Shown: one piece after another, positions 21,160 through 27,676 of the stretch
Layout of the letters: every line of letters starts with the position of its first letter
Numbering within the stretch: the first letter of the stretch is position 1
From: a virus
Virus record (IMG/VR): IMGVR_UViG_3300040806_000631
Coordinates: 1 to 37,539 of that record
Strand: one strand, 5' to 3'
Length of the DNA: 37,539 nucleotides
Notes under the pieces: model-generated
Databases searched by the model: none
Told to the model about the DNA's origin: nothing
The model's input: only the letters and a program-made list of their open reading frames with translations
Translations under genes and position numbers: made by a program

Positions 21160-22043
21160 TGGAATATACATATAAAAATTTGGGTGGTGAATCTATACTT
21201 GCGGATGAAAACTTACCGAGTCCTAAACATCCAATTATTAGAGTTACTGATAATAATGGTAATTTTTCTGAAAAACAAATGGTCTATACCGACAATGCAT
21301 TAGACTTTGATAAAAGTGAAAGATCTGTTTTGGCAGGTTACGAAATGGCTATAGGTCAAGGTAAGACCCACATGGACTATACTTTTGCAAATTTAGGAAA
21401 GGTATGGAGAGATGATGTATATATGGCTGGGGAATTAGCCAGACAAGATATTTCTATCTCAACAGATGAAGGTTCTTCTATAGTAGATAAATTAGAAGCA
21501 GGATGGGACGGATTTATTCCTGATTACAGGACACGGAATATTAATTTAGTATCAGAGTTTACTCCTTTGAGAGCGCCGTATGTCAATGATAGCATTTCTT
21601 TCTATGAACAGAATCCACCAAGCGAAGAATTAATTACTCAGTATGGTCTACCCTATGAAACATATTTGCCATGGTATGGTTTAAAATTCGACAAAGTTAC
21701 TGATTCTGTTGCAATGAAGGCTGTATTACCATTATTTGAAATGCACAGAGTACACTCAGACATTGCTACGAAAATAGAAAAGTTAATACCAGTTTGCGGT
21801 AATCATTTCTTTGCAGTTATATATAATACCGAGAAAGAAATAAATAGTAATATTGATGTTTATTTTTATGCAAGTCACGATACTGTTTCAAACTGGATTA
21901 ATATTAAAAATCCGGACATGGTAATACCATATACAGATACTTCATTAAATGATAAACTATGGATTTGGGGCGCTGTATATAATACAGAATTAAATAGACT
22001 TACGCATCTTAAGGCGTATATAAGATATTATTTAGAGGATTAA
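21159..22043 (+). CDS. Hypothetical late virion-associated protein
   Basis: A 294-residue soluble protein of mixed alpha/beta composition, rich in Tyr, Asp and Asn. No signal peptide or repeated motif is seen. It is coupled to the fibre-like gene by TAATG and followed by the endolysin, so it belongs to the late block. It may be a fibre accessory or structural component; there is no recognisable family. Confidence 0.5.
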   Translation: MEYTYKNLGGESILADENLPSPKHPIIRVTDNNGNFSEKQMVYTDNALDFDKSERSVLAGYEMAIGQGKTHMDYTFANLGKVWRDDVYMAGELARQDISISTDEGSSIVDKLEAGWDGFIPDYRTRNINLVSEFTPLRAPYVNDSISFYEQNPPSEELITQYGLPYETYLPWYGLKFDKVTDSVAMKAVLPLFEMHRVHSDIATKIEKLIPVCGNHFFAVIYNTEKEINSNIDVYFYASHDTVSNWINIKNPDMVIPYTDTSLNDKLWIWGAVYNTELNRLTHLKAYIRYYLED

Positions 22044-22044
22044 T

Positions 22045-22509
22045 ATGTTTTTTAATAGAGACAAAGAAATTGACGTTGATCAATTAAGAGAACAACTAAT
22101 TATTGACGAGGGACAGGTAAATGAAATTTATCATGACCATTTGGGTTATCCTACATTTGGGATTGGACATTTGGTTATCGAAGGAGACCCAGAACATGGG
22201 CTGGAGGTCGGTACTCCAGTGGCAGAGGATAGAGTTATTGAAGTCTTTGCCAAAGATGTAGAAACAGTTATAAAGGATTGTAAAAAATTACATGATGGTT
22301 GGGACGGTTACCCCCAAGAGGTAAAACAGATCGTTGCAAATATGATGTTTAATATGGGACTCACGCGCTTGAGCAAATTTAAGAACCACAACGCAGCGCT
22401 GCAATGTGGTGATTGGAAGGAGGCGGCCAAAGAAGGTCGTGATTCAAGATGGCACAAACAAGTGACAAATCGAGCAGAAAGACTTATGTCGAGACTAGAG
22501 GCGGTATAA
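22045..22509 (+). CDS. Endolysin, T4-lysozyme type (GH24)
   Basis: A 154-residue lysozyme, close to T4 gpE (164). The catalytic triad of the family is visible as Glu22 (IIDEGQ), Asp31 (YHDHLG) and Thr37 (PTFGIGH). The C-terminal lobe has MMFNMGLTRLSKF and the GDWKEAAKEG...W segment seen in T4 lysozyme. There is no signal peptide, so release through a holin is expected. It cleaves the N-acetylmuramic/N-acetylglucosamine bond in peptidoglycan. The spanins and lipase lie 16 kb upstream, so lysis genes are split. Confidence 0.9.
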   Translation: MFFNRDKEIDVDQLREQLIIDEGQVNEIYHDHLGYPTFGIGHLVIEGDPEHGLEVGTPVAEDRVIEVFAKDVETVIKDCKKLHDGWDGYPQEVKQIVANMMFNMGLTRLSKFKNHNAALQCGDWKEAAKEGRDSRWHKQVTNRAERLMSRLEAV

Positions 22510-22634
22510 AATACTATCAGACCGACGAACCTCAAACGGAAAGGGGATGGTATTGGTGTTACGAAAAGAAAGGTCTTTTCAGATACACTGATTGGAATTT
22601 AACAATAGAAGAAATGGAGAAAAAATATGGCTGA
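22449..22634 (+). CDS. Small hypothetical protein overlapping endolysin
   Basis: A 61-residue protein with Trp/Tyr-rich middle (ERGWYWCYEKKGLFRYTDW) and a charged helical end. The only ATG is at 22449, inside the endolysin gene in another frame (61-nt overlap), without a clear ribosome site. It overlaps the next gene by 8 nt. The non-overlapping part has normal composition, so it is probably real. Confidence 0.5.
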   Translation: MAQTSDKSSRKTYVETRGGIKYYQTDEPQTERGWYWCYEKKGLFRYTDWNLTIEEMEKKYG

Positions 22635-22875
22635 ATCAGTCAAAATTTTAGGGACGGAAACAGATTTAACAGCTGCAACTGCTGTTGGTAATGCTACTTT
22701 GGTTAGAGTATATAATTCAGGCGCTGCTGCACAGGTTACACTAAAAACTGGAGCAACTATTGCAGGCACAGTTACCTTAAAGCAATACGAATGTATAAAT
22801 CTTCAAAAAGCCCCTACGCAAACATTAGAGGGTGGAGCAGCGTTTAAAGTAGTAAAAATAGCATTTACTAACTAA
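22627..22875 (+). CDS. Small beta-rich protein, possible virion decoration protein
   Basis: An 82-residue protein with alternating hydrophobic and Thr residues, suggesting a small beta barrel. The layout (MAESVKILGTETDL, TLVRVYNSG, then a C-terminal FKVVKIAFTN) resembles small structural proteins I recall from marine T4-like phages. Direct proof of virion location is lacking. A late promoter follows its stop. Confidence 0.5.
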   Translation: MAESVKILGTETDLTAATAVGNATLVRVYNSGAAAQVTLKTGATIAGTVTLKQYECINLQKAPTQTLEGGAAFKVVKIAFTN

Positions 22876-22902
22876 TAACCATCTAACTTAAGGCCTCTTA
22901 CT

Positions 22903-22910
22903 TATAAATA
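22903..22910 (+). promoter_or_regulatory. T4-type late promoter at the head of the curli-like cassette, leaderless
   Basis: TATAAATA at 22903-22910, then exactly five bases and the ATG at 22916, the same spacing as at 19092. It can transcribe the three small membrane proteins and the curli-type genes that follow without a break. Confidence 0.75.
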
Positions 22911-22915
22911 GAAGT

Positions 22916-23212
22916 ATGGCCGAAATCTTTGAACTTATTGCTCAAGTTGGTGCTCCTATTGCTGGAGCACTTGCAATGGGCGTCTTTATTTTTCTAATTA
23001 TAAAACAAATATTAGAAGGGCTAGTCGGTCAGATTAGAACCCTTACAATATTCTGCGAGTCCTTAGAAAATAGAGCTAGAACTATGGCGAATGAAATGAT
23101 TAAAATTGATATGTTAGTCAGTAGTGCGCTAAAACTTAGGCCAGATATAGAAAGGGTTGCGCGCGCAGAAAACTTTGTCGAAGACGGCAAGGTTGATGTG
23201 AGGCGCGATTAA
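22916..23212 (+). CDS. Small membrane protein, holin-like layout
   Basis: A 98-residue protein. One hydrophobic segment at ~11-29 (GAPIAGALAMGVFIFLIIK), then an amphipathic helical cytoplasmic or periplasmic domain and an acidic/basic tail. The layout resembles small BhlA/UviB-like holin-type proteins, but the similarity is structural only. Its mRNA should be leaderless from the late promoter. It overlaps the next tiny gene by 1 nt. Confidence 0.5.
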   Translation: MAEIFELIAQVGAPIAGALAMGVFIFLIIKQILEGLVGQIRTLTIFCESLENRARTMANEMIKIDMLVSSALKLRPDIERVARAENFVEDGKVDVRRD

Positions 23213-23319
23213 TGGTAGATGAAATTGAAATGGTTCAATATTCATTTTCTAAAGACTTCATATTGGTATGCTCAATAGGGCTTAATATAGGGTTTTTAAT
23301 TGGGTTATTATTCATATAG
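23212..23319 (+). CDS. Tiny membrane protein (35 aa)
   Basis: Read directly: ATG 23212 (TAATG with the previous stop), TAG 23317-23319. The peptide has a short acidic start and one hydrophobic helix at ~17-35 (ILVCSIGLNIGFLIGLLFI). Its TAG overlaps the AGGAG ribosome site of the next gene. It may be a holin partner or a regulator of its neighbours; unproven. Confidence 0.45.
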   Translation: MVDEIEMVQYSFSKDFILVCSIGLNIGFLIGLLFI

Positions 23320-23328
23320 GAGTAAACA

Positions 23329-23586
23329 ATGGATCAATTGGTAAACGGTATATCTGATTATGGTTTTCCTATTGTTGCATGTGTTGGATTTGGATACTTT
23401 TTATATTATATTTGGTGTTTTATTTCGGATGTGATAGAACCTGAAATTGAAAAAATGCATATGGCATTAATTAGAGTTATTGATCAAACAAGAATGCTGG
23501 ATCAAGATTTAATAAGGTTACAGCAAAAGGTCAATGTGGTATTGGAATATAAGGAAAATGAAAAGAAAAGACAAACTGAAGAGTAA
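23329..23586 (+). CDS. Small membrane protein with coiled coil, holin-like
   Basis: An 85-residue protein. Residues ~10-33 form a transmembrane segment (YGFPIVACVGFGYFLYYIWCF) followed by a coiled coil of ~45 residues and a Lys/Glu-rich end. The YGFPI opening recalls BhlA/UviB-type holins. It is built like the protein at 22916, so the two may be related. AGGAG at 23318-23322 is a good ribosome site. It overlaps csgF by 29 nt. Confidence 0.5.
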   Translation: MDQLVNGISDYGFPIVACVGFGYFLYYIWCFISDVIEPEIEKMHMALIRVIDQTRMLDQDLIRLQQKVNVVLEYKENEKKRQTEE

Positions 23587-24076
23587 ACTAGAACTGGGTA
23601 CATTAATAGGTATATTCTTACTATCAGTAATATCTATTGTCCCAGTCAATGCTGATGAAATAAAATTTGGGTTTAAAAATCCATCTTTTTCTGGCGTAGG
23701 AACAGGAGCACATTATTTAACAATTGAGAACCAAGAGCACTCTCGTAAAAAGGCAATAGAAGATGCTTTAGAGGCAGCAAGAAAGGCCGCTGAAAGAGAG
23801 GAAAATAATTCAACACTAGCTAAATTTATTAGAAACTTAGAAAGTAGAATATATGCTCAAATGGCAAAACAAATGGTTGAATCTATGTTCAGTAATGACG
23901 GTTCAGTAAGATATGGTTCATTTACATTAGAAGGTAACGTAGTAACATACGAAGTTATAACCAATGAAGATGGATCGGAAGTTATTAGAATGACGATTGT
24001 GGATACTGATGGAACAGAAACTGTTATTGAAATTCCTGTCGGGACTGGTAATTTTGGGCAGGATCCAGATGGTTAA
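23558..24076 (+). CDS. csgF: CsgF-like curli assembly protein
   Basis: A 172-residue secreted protein; start 23558 (AAGGA just upstream; 23534 is an alternative). A signal peptide covers residues ~1-32 with cleavage after Val-Asn-Ala. The mature N-terminus has FGFKNPSFSGVGTGAHYL, matching the FxFxNPxFGG...N/G pattern that lets CsgF plug into the CsgG pore. A helical stretch with many Ala, Arg and Glu follows, then a Thr/Val-rich C-terminal segment. CsgF positions the nucleator at the cell surface in E. coli. It overlaps csgG by 8 nt, supporting joint function. Confidence 0.75.
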   Translation: MKRKDKLKSKLELGTLIGIFLLSVISIVPVNADEIKFGFKNPSFSGVGTGAHYLTIENQEHSRKKAIEDALEAARKAAEREENNSTLAKFIRNLESRIYAQMAKQMVESMFSNDGSVRYGSFTLEGNVVTYEVITNEDGSEVIRMTIVDTDGTETVIEIPVGTGNFGQDPDG

Positions 24077-25040
24077 GTACATACTCGTATTATCACTATT
24101 ATTATCTGGGTGTGCATCATTTCCAGTATGGAGTCCTAATCCACAAGATTGTAATGATTTAGATGGTAAATATGATGAGGGATTTAATAGGCATCTTCAA
24201 ATGGGTATACAAAAGGCAATGGCCAGAAAGTATATCTGTGTTGATGAACCAACTGCAGTAAGGTTACCTGCATATGTAGACTTACTAATGTTACCACCTG
24301 CAAAGGAAAGACCCGTAGTTGCAGTATATGGTTTTGCAGATAAGACAGGTCAAAGAAAATCAGTAGATAATATTGCGTCATTTTCTACTGCAGTTACCCA
24401 AGGTGGGACTGAATTGTTAATAGACGCTCTAAAAACAGCCGGAGGCGGCACATGGTTTAGAGTGGTCGAAAGGCAAGGAATTGATAATCTTGTAAGGGAA
24501 AGACAAATTGTGAGGTCTACCCGACAAGATGTAGCTAAACTCGAAGGGACTGATCCGAAAGGAGTAGGTCCATTATTATTCGCAGGAATGATAATCGAGG
24601 GTGGTATTATAGGGTATGACTCTAACATGGAAACAGGTGGTCGAGGCGCACGAACACTTGGTGTTGGGTTTACTAAAATGTATCGTAAAGATGTCGTGAC
24701 TGTATCTGTGAGAGCAGTATCAGTTTTGACAGGTGAAGTATTATTAAACGTCCAGGCTAAGAAATCGGTACTTTCTTACGGCGGTGGGGGTGACCTATTC
24801 AGGTTTATTGAACAGGGAACTCAACTTGTTGAATATGAGGACGGAGTGGGAAATAATGAATCAGTGACGTATGCAGTACGTGCAGCTATTGAGGCCGCCG
24901 TGTTGGAATTAATTTACCAGGGCCATGACCGTAAATTCTGGGATATAAACGAGGGTCATAGACATCCGCATCAAATCAATGGCGCGAATGCTAGACACTC
25001 ATTAAAAGAGGATAATAACGAAAATGAAGAAACTAATTAG
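24069..25040 (+). CDS. csgG: CsgG-like curli secretion pore lipoprotein
   Basis: A 323-residue lipoprotein. The start at 24069 gives a signal with lipobox LLSGC (Cys15). Strong CsgG matches: VAVYGFADKTGQ, ASFSTAVTQG, LIDALKT, WFRVVERQGIDNLVRERQI, IIEGGIIGYDSN with GGRGAR, VRAVSVLTGEVL, and a C-terminal WDIN. CsgG forms a nonameric outer-membrane pore for curlin export (type VIII secretion). Compared with E. coli, the eyelet Tyr51 aligns to Asp and Asn55 to Ser, while Phe56 is kept. It has an extra C-terminal His/Asn-rich tail. It is overlapped by the next gene by 17 nt. Confidence 0.85.
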   Translation: MVKYILVLSLLLSGCASFPVWSPNPQDCNDLDGKYDEGFNRHLQMGIQKAMARKYICVDEPTAVRLPAYVDLLMLPPAKERPVVAVYGFADKTGQRKSVDNIASFSTAVTQGGTELLIDALKTAGGGTWFRVVERQGIDNLVRERQIVRSTRQDVAKLEGTDPKGVGPLLFAGMIIEGGIIGYDSNMETGGRGARTLGVGFTKMYRKDVVTVSVRAVSVLTGEVLLNVQAKKSVLSYGGGGDLFRFIEQGTQLVEYEDGVGNNESVTYAVRAAIEAAVLELIYQGHDRKFWDINEGHRHPHQINGANARHSLKEDNNENEETN

Positions 25041-25761
25041 TTTAAGTTTATTATTAATGACGACATCATTCGTTTTCGCACAGGCCACTGATGATAATGA
25101 AATCATGATAGAGCAAAGTGGTGACACTTTAACCCTATATATTGATCAAGTTGGATACGGTAACAAGATCGGTTTGGATGATTTTACATCTTCTGGTTCT
25201 GATATGACTATTACAGGTTCAAGTTTAACATTTGACCTGGATATGATTGGTAATGAAAATTTAATTTTTGGACCAATTGAAATGGACTCATCAAGTTTAA
25301 CATTTACTTTAACTGGTGATTCTAATGAAGTGGATTGGAATATTGGATATGTAGGAAGTGCAGATAGTTCTAACTATAACTTTGCTATAACTGGTGATTC
25401 AAATACTTTTGATATTGATCAAGGTTATACAGTGAGTGCAGAAAGATTAGATGCAGATCTAGTATTACTTGGTACTTCTAACGTATTTGATTTGGATTTT
25501 GAGTCTGATGACGCGACATGGAATTTTGATATTACTGGAGATAGTAATAACGTTAATACATTACAAAAAGATGGAGAACATCAACTAACAGTAGAATTAA
25601 CGGGCGACAGTGCTGATATTGATATTAATCAATTATCTGGTACTTGTGCAACCGGTGCTGGAGTTGGATGTGCTACACCAAATGCAATTATTAATTTAGA
25701 TATTACTTCCGATAATGCTACAATTCAAATTAATCAGAAAGACGTTTCTAACGACAGCTAG
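25024..25761 (+). CDS. CsgA-like secreted repeat protein 1
   Basis: A 245-residue protein. A signal peptide ends around Phe-Ala at residue 19. The mature protein is Asp/Asn/Ser/Thr-rich with degenerate ~20-25-residue repeats such as IEQSGDTLTLYIDQVG, TGDSNEVDWNIG, TGDSNTFDIDQG, TGDSNNVNTLQ and TGDSADIDINQ. These recall curlin repeats (Gln-x-Gly-x-Asn-x...Gln) but are more acidic and Asp-rich than E. coli CsgA. One Cys pair lies near the end. It is the likely substrate of the CsgG pore. It shares its first ~25 mature residues with the second CsgA-like protein at 26846. Confidence 0.7.
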   Translation: MKKLISLSLLLMTTSFVFAQATDDNEIMIEQSGDTLTLYIDQVGYGNKIGLDDFTSSGSDMTITGSSLTFDLDMIGNENLIFGPIEMDSSSLTFTLTGDSNEVDWNIGYVGSADSSNYNFAITGDSNTFDIDQGYTVSAERLDADLVLLGTSNVFDLDFESDDATWNFDITGDSNNVNTLQKDGEHQLTVELTGDSADIDINQLSGTCATGAGVGCATPNAIINLDITSDNATIQINQKDVSNDS

Positions 25762-26830
25762 TCTTTTATTCATTAGTGGGGTTACTCAAGCAAGTGACCC
25801 CATAGGTGATATAGTAGAATCAACTGGAATTGGATCTATTCTGAGAAACAATGTTGAGCTACCTCATCAGACCAATACTGAAATAGTTTTAAACGACGAA
25901 GCCCGTACGGGTAATGGTCGTATGAAAATTGAGTTTTTAGATAAGGCAGAACTCTCCTTAAAAGAACACTCGGAAGTATTAATTGATGAAATATATTATG
26001 ACCCTGATCCATCATTATCAAAAATGAGCATGAAATTTACCATGGGAACTGCAAGGTTCGCATCAGGTAGATTAGGTCTTGTAAATAAAGCAAACATAGA
26101 TATTCAAACTCCAACTGCATCTATTGCGGTAAGAGGGACTGACTTTACTACAACCGTAGATGAGTTAGGTAGGTCTTTGGTTATTTTATTACCTGATGCA
26201 AATGGAGACCCTTCCGGCGAGATAGAGGTATTTAATGAAGGAGGATCTGTTACACTAAAAGAAGCATATGCAGCGACAATGGTTTCATCATTAGACCAAT
26301 CTCCAACACAGACTGTTAAGATTAATGGAATTACTCCAGCACTAATTGATAATATGTTTATTGTGTCACCCCCACCAGAAGTCGAAGATAGAATAAAAGA
26401 AGAAATGGCTGACGAGGCCGATGATGACCAAGGCCTATTGGATATTGATTTTTTAGAATTTGATGAATTAGAAAAAGACGAACTTGCAGAATCCGAAGAG
26501 AATTTAGAATTTAACGAACTTGATATTAATGAATTGGATGTTGAGTATCTAGTGGATGTTTTAGATATAGTTGATTCATCCGATCTATTTGATTCTATAG
26601 GAGAATTTGATATTAAAGGTGCAACGAGAGGCCTTAATGAAGAATCTCAGTTTAATGTATTCTTACAAGATGGCTCATTGGTTTTATATAGAAAAGTAAA
26701 CGGCACGATAAGAATAAAAATTGCTGCAGGTGGTAATTTTACACTTGATACTATTACTCCAACATGGGAAGGTGTTATAACTGGTAATGAATCCGAGGAT
26801 ATTTTAATTTACATTAATCAGCAAAATTAG
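25715..26830 (+). CDS. FecR-domain periplasmic protein
   Basis: A 371-residue protein. A signal peptide ends near Thr-Gln-Ala (residue 26). A FecR domain follows (residues ~30-175): GNGRMKIEFLDKAELSLKEHSEV, then MGTARFASGRLG, and IDIQTPTASIAVRGTDFTTTV. The middle (~225-305) is a very acidic repeat rich in Leu-Asp-Glu-Leu (DELEKDELAE), then a small C-terminal beta domain. FecR proteins transmit periplasmic signals. The start at 25715 is inside the upstream gene (47-nt overlap). In bacteria FecR genes often sit next to CHASE2-cyclase genes, as here. Confidence 0.8.
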   Translation: MLQFKLIRKTFLTTASLLFISGVTQASDPIGDIVESTGIGSILRNNVELPHQTNTEIVLNDEARTGNGRMKIEFLDKAELSLKEHSEVLIDEIYYDPDPSLSKMSMKFTMGTARFASGRLGLVNKANIDIQTPTASIAVRGTDFTTTVDELGRSLVILLPDANGDPSGEIEVFNEGGSVTLKEAYAATMVSSLDQSPTQTVKINGITPALIDNMFIVSPPPEVEDRIKEEMADEADDDQGLLDIDFLEFDELEKDELAESEENLEFNELDINELDVEYLVDVLDIVDSSDLFDSIGEFDIKGATRGLNEESQFNVFLQDGSLVLYRKVNGTIRIKIAAGGNFTLDTITPTWEGVITGNESEDILIYINQQN

Positions 26831-26832
26831 GA

Positions 26833-26840
26833 TATAAATA
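26833..26840 (+). promoter_or_regulatory. T4-type late promoter inside the curli-like cassette, leaderless
   Basis: TATAAATA at 26833-26840, five bases, then ATG at 26846. The spacing is the same as at 19092 and 22903. The ATG at 26840 overlaps the box itself and would be lost from a transcript starting at ~26846. It would give extra late expression of the second CsgA-like gene and the cyclase. Confidence 0.65.
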
Positions 26841-26845
26841 TGAAT

Positions 26846-27676
26846 ATGAAAGAGAAATTTTTTAAATATTGGATCCAGCCCTGGCATCCTAATCATATAC
26901 AATCAAATGAGGAGAGGGCATGGGAAATGTTAAAACAGGCACAAGGCCCAGGTATATGGACAGGTAAAGATTTGTTTAAGGCATTTCTTTTTGGTTTATT
27001 CTTAGGTTTATTAATGTTAAGTCCTGTTCTACTTGCAGATGATAATCAAATATCATTAGAGCAATCTGGTAATAATTTATTACTAGAAATCGAACAAGTA
27101 GGATATAATAATCAGATCGGCATGCTAGATTCTGCATCGTATATTAATAATGCACCTAACCTAGATATTCACATAGTTCAATATAATTTTACAGATAATA
27201 CTAACAAAATATTATTTGATGAGGTATCGGGTTCAAACAATACATTCAAACTAGCACAAGGTGTTGCTTGGACTGATTCAGAAGATTCATATACTTATGA
27301 TGGCGCAGAGGGCGGTGGCCACTATATGGAAATAGATTTATATGGTAGTAATAATTCTGTTAAATGGCATCAGAGTGGCGCAACAGATGGTCACAATTTT
27401 AATTTTCATCTAGCTGGTGATTGGAATGAGGTTAATGGAAGACAACAATCAAGTGGCTCAAAAGAAATGGAACTTACGATTTATAATGATGATAATTTAG
27501 TTAATATGAGACAGAAAGGTGCAAATGCAACCCATAGTGCAACAGTAACACTTGATGGAATATATGGAACGGATTTAACACTTATACAATTAGGAACAAC
27601 TACACAATCTTATTCACTATCACAGACTTGTAATACAGTAGGTGGTTGCACAGTATCAGTAACACAAGGGCAGTAA
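26846..27676 (+). CDS. CsgA-like secreted repeat protein 2 with long N-terminal extension
   Basis: A 276-residue protein. The start at 26846 is chosen because the late promoter lies five bases upstream (26840 is the next ATG). About 42 polar, Trp/Lys-rich residues (FFKYWIQPWHPNHIQ) precede the hydrophobic signal region (~44-64), which ends Val-Leu-Leu-Ala. The mature part begins ISLEQSGNNLLLEIEQVGYNNQIG, matching the first CsgA-like protein, and continues with Asn/Gln/Gly-rich repeats (GSNNSVKWHQSG, DWNEVNGRQQSS, DDNLVNMRQKG). Two Cys lie near the end. It is a probable second curlin-like substrate or nucleator. It overlaps the cyclase ATG by 1 nt. Confidence 0.7.
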   Translation: MKEKFFKYWIQPWHPNHIQSNEERAWEMLKQAQGPGIWTGKDLFKAFLFGLFLGLLMLSPVLLADDNQISLEQSGNNLLLEIEQVGYNNQIGMLDSASYINNAPNLDIHIVQYNFTDNTNKILFDEVSGSNNTFKLAQGVAWTDSEDSYTYDGAEGGGHYMEIDLYGSNNSVKWHQSGATDGHNFNFHLAGDWNEVNGRQQSSGSKEMELTIYNDDNLVNMRQKGANATHSATVTLDGIYGTDLTLIQLGTTTQSYSLSQTCNTVGGCTVSVTQGQ

